The notes beneath the pieces are model-generated. The model was given only the letters and a program-made list of their open reading frames with translations. It was not told where the DNA came from and ran no database searches. Positions 49,949 through 59,682 of a stretch of DNA of 64,000 nucleotides are shown one piece after another. Location of the stretch: contig OX381706.1 of the NCBI GenBank assembly GCA_947462335.1, positions 13,678,784 through 13,742,783 on the forward strand. The letters are read 5' to 3'. Numbering within the stretch: the stretch's first letter is position 1; each line of letters starts with the position of its first letter. This DNA comes from Harmothoe impar (Eukaryota; Annelida; Polychaeta; Phyllodocida; Polynoidae). The position numbers were made by a program, and so were the translations under genes.

Positions 49949-52900
49949 CTGATCAATATAAGGTATAGATACTGCTTTAAACCATTTTAATGGCCTTAAA
50001 TCAGCTCAATTTGACCACCAGCAATCATTCCACTGAACATGAGTGAAACCACCCATCACACAACCCGTGCAAGGAATGGGGCTGGGTGAGATGGAGAGTA
50101 GGGGATGGATGGTAGGGAAGATAGGGCAGAAGAAAAGAATGAGATGGAAAGGTTGGAAAGAGAGAGATACATAGGAAGATGGGGAGAAGCAAGGGAAGCA
50201 AAATGAATGGAGGGAGAAACATAGGAGAGGGTTGGGTGGGGGATGATCAGACAGTGAAGAGCTGTAAGCGTTAAAGAGGGAGTGGAATGGAGAGAAGAGA
50301 GGATGGAAATGGAGATATGAGAGGGAAGAGAAGGTAGGGACCGGCATTTCCAGATGGTTTTAAACAGATTTAAAGTTTATTGGTGTGCGCATAACTGAAA
50401 GATTGGTGAATACAATTTATCATTAACAGTGTGAGTAGGAGGTAGGGTTTGGGATAACAGGATGATAGCCAATTTAAGAAATCCTCTGTTTTTTTGGCAT
50501 TTTTCTAATTTGGATGTGACTGTGCGGCAGTTAAATGTGAGCAGCGTGTTCTATTATGCATCTGTTTATCGGGGATGATGCCAAGTCTTTCAGTGCAGCT
50601 TAGTGCAATGCCATCTGTGCTTCAGGAGGATGTAGTGGATCAATATATTGTGAACCACCCCTGAAACTATCACTCACAGCACTGTAAATGGGATACTCTG
50701 GCGAGTAAGTCCCCAGTTCTGCATTCATGCCAACGTTTTGGGGTTGGTACACATTTATCACATCAAAGAACAAAGAGGCATTTACATTATTACTTATAAT
50801 ACATGGGAAGTAAGGAATCAAATGTGTCAGGCATTAAATCTAGCAATAATTTCCTCTCTGAAATGCTAGATACTTTAGCGTCATATGAAACACTACTATC
50901 CTAACAACAATCGCTCACAATGTATGGGAATTAACTAGTGGATGCAATATATATGTGAGACTGTTATTCTCAAACTACACATCACATGAACAAAAAGCAA
51001 AGTTCACCACACACTTGATGCAGGATGAACTTTTACCAATACCCAATGTTCTGATACTGTCTGATAAAGTGCAAAATGAACACAGACATGTTGACGTTGG
51101 AAATCAATCTGAATAACAGTGTAAATGCATTGGTACTGGGTTATTGCATCATGTAAACCCCACAGTATCAATAAACTCTAGAAGGGATGGCATGATGCAT
51201 TAACACTGATGTAGCCACTGCTCTTCATTATGACCCACCAGATGAACACAAAAGCCTAAACACTATGCTGTCCTTAAAGGGTAAACATAAGTTATTGGCT
51301 GTGATTAATTTACCAATACAGGCTCCACGTTTGTGTTGGTGGGACGGGTATAGAAGAACTACCCGTACATTAATAGATCACAAATGAAACATTCAATTAA
51401 TATGTAGATCTCATGCACTGGAAGTTTAATCCAAATATAACAAACTAAAGTCCACAGGGTAAAGATTCTTAAAAGGAGGGACTTCTCTTATCTGCTGTAA
51501 CTGAGTTGTGCTTTAATCATAATTAGATCTAAGTATTACTATTCACTCACATAATTGAAATAATTTGAAGTCTTTTCAGAGTTTGGTACTGCCTCACTTT
51601 TGTAACTTCTCTTGGGTAATGAAGGTCTTTAAAAATGCCTTCTGTAAAAAACCTGAGTGTGGTGACAGAATCTTGTGGTATTAATTCATCCACTTTACCA
51701 GCACAATAACCTGACCGGTAACTCTGTCTAATCCAACCATACTTCAACCATCAAGAAGCTGACAGCAAAAGGAGGCACTAAGGAAGGTATGTGGAAGTGA
51801 TGGGGGCAGGGAACCAGGAGAAGGGAAGGAGAAGCTCAAAAAAGGAAGATTTAGCTCACAGGTTATTCAATGAATGTGAATAGGAGAAAGTAGAGGAAAT
51901 GCAGAAGGAGAATGGAATGGAGGCATGAATACAGAGCATTGTGCCAACTCTACTGGGCTGACACTGATGAATCCTGAAGTGTCATTATGATGCATGAATG
52001 TAGCACTGATGAGTTACTTGCTGAGGCTGCATTTATGCATCTTGACAACCAAGGACATTAAAGTGGTATTTGCGCCTCCAAGGGTTAGGCAAGGATAAGA
52101 AGAATTAGGGGAGACTGGGATGGTGGAAGTGGTTTATGCATATCGCCTCCACTTCTTAATTCCCAAGGAGCCAATTACTGCCACGACTGAACAAAATAAA
52201 TAAAATTCAATCATTTTCCTACAACCTTAATTATCTCACAAATCTCCCATTTCCATGAGATAAAAAACTCATTGCTTTATCCGCCATTTCCCTGCACCCC
52301 TCCTAAATACAATTTAATGAGTTGAGACCTCATTTCTTTGACCCCTTGCTGGTGCTGGGAAGACCCCAAGTGGTTTCTATATGAACCATTTGGCAGATTC
52401 ATGCTTGTCTCTATAATTGTAGGGATGGGTTGGGTGGGGGTGGGGGGGGGAGGATGTATTGAGAGGATTTGAGGTTTGAGGATAAGTGCTAGTAGCGTTG
52501 GGATGGTCTTACTTATACCCAATTACCAAAGATCTTCTTTATCTATATTCCTTAATTCAAACCCTCTTCTGAACATGCTACAACTAGATTTATATGGGCA
52601 TTGTCGATCATGATGCTCCTACCCTATCAAATTGATGATGCAACAGGATATTTAGAGGATTAAATAGTCCATTGGTTCCTACTACTCTGGTAGGGCATCA
52701 TCGATAAAAGCAAAGGGATATAAATGTCAGGTAATAATTATAAGGAAAAGACAAAGGCGCAGGAAGGACATAAAAAGCAAAATTGGTATAAGTTAATTCC
52801 ATCCACTTGTGAATATGGTCAGCAATTATTGCTTTGCTCCTTGATGAACAGAAGTGTGGACAAGTCCTTTAAAATGATTGAATATTGATTACTTACACTG

Positions 52901-53756
52901 GTATGGGCATTACGTGGTGGATACACAGACATATCTTAATTATAGTATTGTGCAAAGAAAATGATCAGTGACAAATGAGTGGAGTAAAAAACACACAGCT
53001 CTGAAACTTCCCCAAGTTTTATAATGTAATAGTATCCTGTAAAAAGCAGTGTTGTTCAGATGAATGTCAATATTGGCGGCATTACGGCCTGAAATCCTTG
53101 TAATTTTTAATGCCACATTTAAATGCAAATCATATCCCATTTCCCAGTACAGAGCGATGGAAGTAGGATATGGTTTTCCAGAGCAACACAAACATTCCCA
53201 TCTAAATGCTTATTGGTCTCATACTGTATGGCTCATATTGGGAGTGAATCAGGATTCTAAATAGGTGCAATTTGAAGTTGGAATGGCCACTTTGTGAAAC
53301 AGTGTGGCGGTACCCATATTGCAATGCGGTTTACTTTCTGAAATTGAGCTGGTAAAAGTGCTTGGTTAAAAAGCAACAGAATGCAAAAACAAATGTGTTT
53401 CATTATTACTGCATGTTTCATACACTTGTCTTCTGCATTGTATTTTTATGCCAGTCTCCAAATATAACGCACCTTCCAGATATCGCTCACTTAGTCTTTC
53501 AGAGCCGATCATTTAGCTGATTTTGAGTGCTAAGTACTGATCGGTAAAGCATCCTAACGGTTAGTATAGTGCCACAACAACCACAATACACAGAGTACCA
53601 GTGGTTTGTTGTGGCTCTACCGATTAGTAGAACCTCCAAATCGGCTGATGCGAAATGACCCTTAGTGTGCGTCTTATCAGTTGAAACACCTGCTGCTTGG
53701 TGGCAAGGGGGTTGCCAGGAATGCACACTGTTATTTATAAATAATGGATCCCAACT
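49949..53756. other. Intergenic, single-copy, no gene seen
   Basis: Contains a purine-rich tract (50070-50340), short G-runs near 52437 and otherwise unremarkable AT-rich DNA. Short frames only; the longest lies in the antisense of the purine tract and is compositional. Confidence 0.55.
50070..50340 (+). repeat. Polypurine (GA-rich) tract
   Basis: About 270 bp with very few pyrimidines on the plus strand, in irregular 'gggatggagaga' words. Could form triplex DNA; otherwise low-complexity. Confidence 0.7.
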
Positions 53757-53762
53757 GATATG
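53757..53762. other. Left target-site duplication GATATG
   Basis: Six bases directly outside the left terminal repeat, repeated exactly at 63458-63463. Confidence 0.92.
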
Positions 53763-54310
53763 AGTAGTATAGTATGTATCGGAACGGGACTATAGTTAAG
53801 TACTGTTTATTACTCAATCGACATGCAGCCAATCAGAGGCCTCCATTTGGTCACGTGACCCCCTCATTTGCATAATTACGTAATAGGCCACGCCCCTCAT
53901 TTGCATAATTACGTAATAGGCCACACCCCCTTGATCACCAGCCAATCAGGGGCCACCATTTGGTCACGTGACCCCCACGTGACCCCCTCATTTGCATAAT
54001 AGACCACGCCCCCTTGATCACGTGACCCCCTCATTTGCATAGTAGACTACGCCCCTTTGATCACCAGCCAATCAGTGGCTTCCATTTGGTCAGGTGACTC
54101 CCTCATTTGCATAATCATGGATCACGTGACTCTTTCATTTGCATAATAGGACCACACCCCTTGGTCACGTGACCGGAAGCGCTCTTTATTTAGAAAATAG
54201 GCCACACCCCCTTGGTCACGTGACCTGACCCCCTCCCTCATTTGCATAATATAGACAATAGACAGACTACGCCTCCCTTTTGGTCACATGACTTGGACTA
54301 GCTAATGGGA
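53763..54310 (+). repeat. Left terminal inverted repeat, promoter-like modules
   Basis: After a 70-bp unique end comes a tandem array of about 70-bp modules. Order within a module: CCAATCAG, CATTTGG, TCACGTGACC, ATTTGCAT, (ATTACGTAAT), GGCCACGCCCC. I count seven exact ATTTGCAT octamers here (starts 53866, 53899, 53990, 54033, 54104, 54137, 54240) and seven CACGTG hexamers. A TATA-like TATAAG at 54317 sits just inside. On the minus strand AATAAA (53806-53811) points outward. The motifs are established binding sites for NF-Y, bHLH-ZIP, POU, bZIP and KLF/SP factors. That they act so here is inference. Confidence 0.92.
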
Positions 54311-54320
54311 GGCTTCTATA

Positions 54321-54436
54321 AGGGGCGAGGGGAGGAGGGGAGGGGGGGAGGGGGGCACTTTAAGATGCATGGGGAGGGGAGGGGGGGAGGGGGGCACTAT
54401 TTATGGGGTGGGCGGGCACTTGGGGGGGAGGGGGGC
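54321..54436 (+). repeat. G-run array
   Basis: Three imperfect repeats of GGGGAGGGGAGGGGGGGAGG-like sequence, each followed by a 'gggcac' word, directly inside the left terminal repeat. Runs of G this dense can form G-quadruplexes. The right end of the element lacks such an array. Confidence 0.85.
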
Positions 54437-54496
54437 TTTTAGGGTCTGCTCGGGAGAAAAAAAAATAAAATTATCTGATCTCTAGGGAATCGCTTC

Positions 54497-54530
54497 CTCT
54501 CTACCCCCCTTTAGGGGGGTAGGGAGGAGG
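54497..54530 (+). other. Strong hairpin, 14-bp stem, TTTA loop
   Basis: CCTCTCTACCCCCC pairs with GGGGGGTAGGGAGG across a TTTA loop with a single T-G pair. It follows the G-run array and precedes a stretch of repeated 'gactttgtgacttgtaa' words (54570-54715). The same TTTA loop occurs in the histone-type stem-loop at 57415. Confidence 0.8.
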
Positions 54531-54720
54531 CGAGTCGGAGGTGACTGTAGAGGAGTTTTTCGGTGACTTGATGCCTTTCAAACGACTGTGCTGATAGTTG
54601 ATGAATTTGACTTTTTGACTTGAATATTTCATGCGACTTTGTGACTTGTAAGCGAAAGCGAAAGCGACTTTGCGACCTGTAACCCTTTAAATAAAGAGGT
54701 GACTTTGTAACCTCAGGGGG

Positions 54721-54758
54721 GAGATCCTTCTACACCCCCACGGAGTAGAAAGGATCTC
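54721..54758 (+). other. Hairpin, 13-bp stem
   Basis: GAGATCCTTCTAC and GTAGAAAGGATCTC pair with one bulged base around an 11-nt loop. It follows AATAAA (54690-54695) by about 25 nt and precedes a 43-base A run (54795-54837). The A run might be a retroposed poly(A) tail or a simple repeat. Confidence 0.7.
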
Positions 54759-54793
54759 GGTTGATTGACTGTACTTTGACTTGTTGTTGTAAA

Positions 54794-54794
<1 letters not shown>

Positions 54795-54830
<36 letters not shown>

Positions 54831-54837
54831 ATGAATA
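54795..54837 (+). repeat. Poly(A) run
   Basis: 43 consecutive A residues inside the element. No obvious direct repeats flank it, so I cannot tell a retroposed tail from slippage. Confidence 0.85.
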
Positions 54838-56700
54838 GAACGACCCCCTCATTGCTAACAAAGGAACGCCTTTTGAATTACACAAATGACCCTCTTTTTG
54901 TAGGGGTTAGCGGTAACTCGACTTGAATTAGAGTATTAGGGAGAGCAAAACGCGACTACACACCGTCTTAGACTGTCGTCTTACGGACCGGATAACAATA
55001 ACCCTAGTTACCTCGGTTACTGTTGCTCAAGAGACGGCGATGGATCTGGTCACGTGGATACTGAAAGAAGGTCTACCTATAACCACCACGCTAGTTTGAA
55101 CGCGGCGGGTATGAGTCATCATGGGGCCCTTGACGGGTGGGTCCTCCCCATGCAGCCGTATGTCGAATTTAAGAAATGTCCATGTCACACGTCACTAAGG
55201 GAGAAAACGTTTTTTGAAAATATTTAGAACCCGAATTTGAGCATTCTGGTACATTTTTAAGGACCCAGACACTGCAAAACCGAGTACCATCCAAGAGAAA
55301 AAAAAATTTGGCGAAATGTTTAGGCTTGAAATGGCACTTTTCTGATGCACTCTTTGAACATTTTTTTTTTTTTTTTCCTCATGTCACTATGGTCCATGGC
55401 ACATGTGGGACTCAAGAAATGCCACATGTCCCATGTCACTTAGATGTCCGTGCCCGTGTCGTCGTATCGAATTTTAAGAAAATGCCCATGTCACCATATC
55501 GAATTTAGGGGTCTAGTGACATCAGCATGTCCGGCTATCCTCCACAAATTTAGCTCTAAAATGTTTACTTTTTTTTTGGGCTGATTTTTCATCATTTTAA
55601 AAAAACAATAGGTTGTTTGAAATGTTTGCTGTTGTAAATAGAAACAAAAACAAAACAAAGCGCATGGTAAGATTATGTCACATTTTCAAGTGGCGGGTCC
55701 GCGCGAGGCTTATTCAGCCTCTTCGTGGATCCGCGACTCCAATGTGATCATATACTAATCACCGGTGTTTACGGTATTATATACTAAGGTATGAGACGGG
55801 TCTTACAGAAAAGGTGTCTAAAGAGCCCTGTGACCTGATTGAAATGACGTCAGCGCCGTCTGCTCGTCAGTGCCCGGCTGTAGCCCGTAGGACATGTTAT
55901 TCTGCTTTTCTGGATGTTTTGAAATATTTTGATTTAACTGTTAATACCTGATAACAAGCCTCTGAAGCAGATTTTTGGTCGAGCACCTGTTCTCTACTCT
56001 TCCATCGATTAGCTGCTTCAGCAAAAAAAAATCGCGCGCGCGGTCTAGTCTATATGACGGAGTCGCTAAAGCTCTGTTTAGAGAGTGGAACTTGACCTTG
56101 AGTATAGACTCAGTACTAACTGAACGCCCCGCGGGGTCACCCCTCACCACGTGGGAATATGTACAAGCTCTGGTTCTTCACTTTACGGCTTGACTGAAAC
56201 TGAGACGCGTCCATGATAAACTCTAGCCTTTTTTTTTCCTTTACTAGGATCGAGAGAGAGATTTTAAATGGGGCGGTTATCTAAATAGCGTGGAACTAAA
56301 ATCAGGCTGCGGCAGATAGTATCTCTGCGCACCTCAAGACTCAACGTAACTTTCACTCTCCAGCAGAAGTTTAGTTGTGACTAATGATGGGCGGCGACCG
56401 TCGTGCACCGGCGGACATTGGAGAGTGTTGGAGAGCTGAACCTTACAGACATATAAATCAATCGCTTTGGTGGAAATATCTCGCCATAGATTGGAACCAA
56501 ATACTTATCTAATGGAATCGTTATCAGTTTTCAGTTTTCTTGCCGTACAAAATTTATTTCCCACTCTTCACGTGGTGATAGCTGAAGGTCGCTCGTCGTA
56601 GGTACGTGTGACCGGAACACCTTTTTTGTTTTTGGCGCGGGTTGACATCAGATTTGTACCGTACTGTCGCGATTAAGAGCTCTGAGGGAGGGCTTTTCAA
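54838..56700. other. Element interior, no gene assigned
   Basis: Contains a CRE palindrome TGACGTCA (55845-55852), the hairpin 55693-55734, and twice the phrase 'tcgaatttaagaaatg.ccatgtcac' (55163, 55469). A 72-codon frame (55975-56193) lacks an ATG and could at most be an exon. Nothing recognised. Confidence 0.5.
55693..55734 (+). other. Hairpin with 18-nt arms and TATTC loop
   Basis: The arms gcgggtccgcgcgaggct and agcctcttcgtggatccgc pair through GAGGCT/AGCCTC and then TCC/GGA and GCGG/CCGC, with G-U pairs and small bulges. G-U compensation suggests folding matters at RNA level, but one example is weak evidence. Confidence 0.55.
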
Positions 56701-56813
56701 TTCGGTGAAGTTCTTACTCAGGAGCTATATACAAGCCAGGCGCTGGCGCTTATTCAAAGTCGCGATTTTACTGCTTGAGAAAAAACATTTGGAGGCTCTT
56801 ATACTCCGGCGCT

Positions 56814-56821
56814 TATAAAAG
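56814..56821 (+). promoter_or_regulatory. TATA box candidate upstream of the 117-codon gene
   Basis: TATAAAAG, a consensus TATA box, 188 bp before the ATG at 57009. Between them lie a CRE (56965-56972) and an initiator-like TCAGTT (56997-57002). Which of these sets the start of transcription cannot be told from sequence. Confidence 0.4.
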
Positions 56822-56964
56822 ACCGGCACGCTTTTCAACACTAGTTGCTTTATCGCGACCGTACGGTATGACTTCGGTGTCAAAAGATCCCAAACTCCAA
56901 ATAAGGAAGTGAAACGACGTCGTCTGTCTACCTCGTGCGCGTCATAGCGTCGTCGAAAATAGTG

Positions 56965-56972
56965 TGACGTCA
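56965..56972 (+). promoter_or_regulatory. CRE palindrome TGACGTCA
   Basis: Exact full-length cyclic-AMP response element 37 bp upstream of the ATG of the 117-codon gene. A second exact copy lies at 55845-55852. CREB/ATF binding is known for this sequence; use here is inferred. Confidence 0.5.
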
Positions 56973-57008
56973 GCATCTCTCAGGCAGCTAGGAAGTCAGT
57001 TCGACAAA

Positions 57009-57362
57009 ATGGCTCACGGAGTGAACTTCGTGGCCGTTTCTCGATCTATGATCGATGCGGCCGTGGAGAAGGAATTCGTAGCCGTGCAACAGAGAGAGGA
57101 GGCGGAGAGACAGAACTTCGTGGCCGTTTCTCGATCTATGATCGATGCGGCCGTGGAGAAGCAGTTCTTTGCCTCGCTACAGAGAGAGGAGAGACAGCGG
57201 ACTGCTGCTGAAGCAGAGGGTGTGGTGGATGAGCTGATCGAGAACGTCGCTGATCAACTCATCCGCCGGTGCGTGGAGCAGGTCAAGCAGCAAGTCTGCA
57301 TGGAGGAAGGACTACCGCCCGCCGTGCTGGAGGAGCTGCTGAAGGACTGCCACGCGTTATGA
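57009..57362 (+). CDS. 117-aa helical protein with internal 30-aa duplication and a histone-type 3' end
   Basis: I do not recognise the family. The ATG chosen (ACAAAATGG, purine at -3 and G at +4) is the first in the frame and has strong Kozak context; the frame extends 15 codons further up without an ATG. Residues 6-65 consist of two 30-aa repeats beginning NFVAVSRSMIDAAVEK; the first 48 bp of each are identical at the nucleotide level (57024-57071, 57114-57161), so the duplication is recent and in frame. The rest (about 66-117) is acidic and helix-prone, with heptad-like leucines and valines (DELIENVADQLIRRCVEQV) and ends ELLKDCHAL. It has no signal peptide, membrane segment, histone-fold signature or basic tail. 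The 3' untranslated region carries an exact histone stem-loop 52 nt after the stop. No intron is needed. The protein is probably small, soluble and possibly oligomeric by its helices (inference). Confidence 0.62.
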   Translation: MAHGVNFVAVSRSMIDAAVEKEFVAVQQREEAERQNFVAVSRSMIDAAVEKQFFASLQREERQRTAAEAEGVVDELIENVADQLIRRCVEQVKQQVCMEEGLPPAVLEELLKDCHAL

Positions 57363-57414
57363 CCACGCCCTCCGCTTCAGCAGCAAGGTCCCTGCGACCC
57401 TCTCTCTACCAAAC

Positions 57415-57430
57415 GGTCCTTTTAAGGACC
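57415..57430 (+). terminator. Replication-dependent histone mRNA 3' stem-loop
   Basis: GGTCCT-TTTA-AGGACC: a 6-bp stem and 4-nt loop matching the metazoan consensus GGYYCU-UUUM-AGRRCC at every position. 5' flank CCAAAC and 3' flank AACCACTGA resemble the usual CCAAA and ACC(C)A. A purine-rich stretch (aaaagttgaaaat, 57444-57456) follows at about the distance of a histone downstream element. Known role: SLBP and U7 snRNP direct cleavage without polyadenylation and restrict the mRNA to S phase. Its link to the 117-codon gene is by position. Confidence 0.8.
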
Positions 57431-57593
57431 AACCACTGATCACAAAAGTTGAAAATCAATCTCAATATAATATACGCATCAGAAAAACCCCTAATACGCT
57501 ATACACTGAAACCCTGTTGAGTAGGTAGATCGAGTTGGGCATTTTTTTTTTTAGGAAGAGCAATCAGGTCATCGTGTGGAGATCATCAGGTGT

Positions 57594-57595
<2 letters not shown>

Positions 57596-57681
<86 letters not shown>

Positions 57682-57682
57682 A

Positions 57683-57710
<28 letters not shown>
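57596..57710 (+). repeat. (GT)n microsatellite
   Basis: About 57 GT units, interrupted once by GGGAT near 57679. The reading frame across it (poly-CV) is an artefact. Confidence 0.97.
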
Positions 57711-57713
<3 letters not shown>

Positions 57714-58214
57714 TTTATACAAATACAATTATTCATTCCTTTCAGCAAGAAAATTAGCTCAATGTAATCATATGATTTTAACTGCCCTACTTATCAGAGC
57801 CTTGACGACATCTGACCGCCCCCCTTTTCAGGATCTAAATGGAAATTCACCGCCACCGCTTTTCAGAGTACTGCAGCGCCATTACCTAATTCTTTTTGTA
57901 TGTGAAAAAAAACCAAAAAAAAACAGCACTGATAAGGGGTTTAATTAGACAGATATTGGTTTCTACACTATCAAAAAAAAAAAACAACCCTCAGCGCTTT
58001 AATGCTAAAGGTGGCAATAGTGCTTTAATGCGCTACGCCCTTTGTCGATATGCCAGTGTATGCATGCATGCAGCCCTGGTGAGGAACTCTGAGTGCCGCA
58101 TTCATGACTTATGACGACAACGGGCACTGCACATTAAAGCGCTATGCGACTATTAAAGGGTTAGATCCAGTCTTGCTACAGGCATCCAGAATGCTATACC
58201 CAGAGTTGGTGGTC
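57711..58214. other. Element interior, no gene assigned
   Basis: Holds 'gctttaatgc' and 'gcatgcatgcagccctggtgag' words like those of the four-copy host segment (compare 820-835 and 3780-3830), so host repeat DNA may have been captured here. Confidence 0.45.
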
Positions 58215-59480
58215 TGGTCCAGACTGCTGTACACAGATTGTAGACGGGATGGCGGGTTGCTGCCAGACTATCCCTCTGGTACGATATGCGGCTGGCGCGG
58301 CCGAGCCTGTCTTATATGATGCTGAGTCTAACTATGTATTAGATACCCTACGAGTAACTGAGAGTATGTCAAAATAATCACGGCAAACTGACTGGCGTCT
58401 TCATAGGATCATAGGGTGGTTATTATTACATAACTCAGTAACCTTTGGTTATGTGTTAGATAGAGTACACTTGGACACGGTTATTCCATATACCCGCTGC
58501 CCCACAGGGTCAAGACGAGGTGATTTAAATAATAAGACCCAGACGGGTAAAATAGCCAAAGTCAACAATGACCTGTTTTTTGGGGTTTTTTTTAGCCAAT
58601 ATGGACAAAGAGACACGGGGTGCTGTACACAGGTTGTGGACGGGCTGGTGGGTCACTGCCAGACTATCTCCCTGGTCCGATATGCAGCCGGCGTGGCCGA
58701 GCCTGTCTTATATGATGCTGAGTCTAACTATGTATTAGATACCCTACGAGTAACTGAGAGTATGTCAAAATAATCACGGCAAACTGACTGGCGCCTTCAT
58801 AGGATCATAGGGTGGTTATTATTACATAACTCAGTAACCTTTGGTTATGTGTTAGATAGAGTACACTTGGACACGGTTATTCCATATACCCACTGCCCCA
58901 CAGGGTCAAGACGAGGTGATTTAAATAATAAGACCCAGACGGGTAAAATAGCCAAAGTCAACAATGACCTGTTTTTTGTGTTTTTTTTTTAGCCAATATG
59001 GACAAAGAGACATGGGGTGCTGTACACAGGTTGTGGACGGGCTGGTGGGTCACTGCCAGACTATCTCCCTGGTCCGATATGCAGCCTGCGTGGCCGAGAC
59101 TGTCTTATATGAGGCTGAGTCTAATTATGTATTAGATGTGCTACGAGTAACTGAGAGTGTGTCAAAATAATCACGGCAAACTGACTGGCGACCTCATAGG
59201 TCAGTTATTATTACATAACTATTATTACATAACTCAGTAACCTTCGGTTATGTGTTAGATAGCGTGCACTTGGACACGTTTATTCCATGTACCCGCTGCC
59301 CCACAGGGTCAACACGAGGTGTTTAAATAATAAGACCCAGACGGGTAAAATAGCCAAGTCAACAATGTCCCGTTTTTTTTAGCCAATATGGACAAAGAGA
59401 AACGGGGTGCTGTACACAGCTTGTGGACGGGGTGGCGGGTCGCTGCCAGACTATCCCCTGGTCCGATATGCAGTAAATTT
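58215..59480 (+). repeat. Tandem repeat, period about 397 bp, two full and two partial copies
   Basis: Copy 1 (truncated left) 58215-58595, copy 2 58596-58992, copy 3 58993-59382, copy 4 (truncated right) 59383-59480. Copies 2-4 open with a T-run plus AG resembling a splice acceptor, followed in copies 2 and 3 by a 178-nt stretch open to the stop TAA (58771-58773, 59168-59170). That frame reads Q-Y-G-Q...C-C-T-Q-V-V-D-G...T-E-S-(M/V)-S-K. Copy 1 keeps the same frame from CCTQ onward with largely conservative changes; copy 4 has a 2-nt deletion. Possible duplicated terminal exons of a spliced gene; no upstream exon identified. The remainder of each unit is AT-rich. Confidence 0.8.
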
Positions 59481-59682
59481 TCTGCACCGTGTGACAACGA
59501 CCGATCAGCTACCAACCTATTTTTGGTTATTTTTCTATTCAGTTTTTGATCAGCGCACTTTATTAGCGTGGTTTTTTTTAAAAATTTTTTTAATCATAAA
59601 TAATATGTAGACTTGGAAAAAAAAAGAGAACTGACATGTCGCTGTTTTGTCACTAAACCCAAAGACCCACCCACCCCGTAGG

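Noticed and set aside
55975..56193. 72-codon frame in the element with fairly protein-like composition
   Set aside because: No ATG, no convincing splice sites and overlapping reverse frames; could be an exon but unsupported.
57576..57767. Frame encoding poly(Cys-Val)
   Set aside because: Translation of the GT microsatellite.
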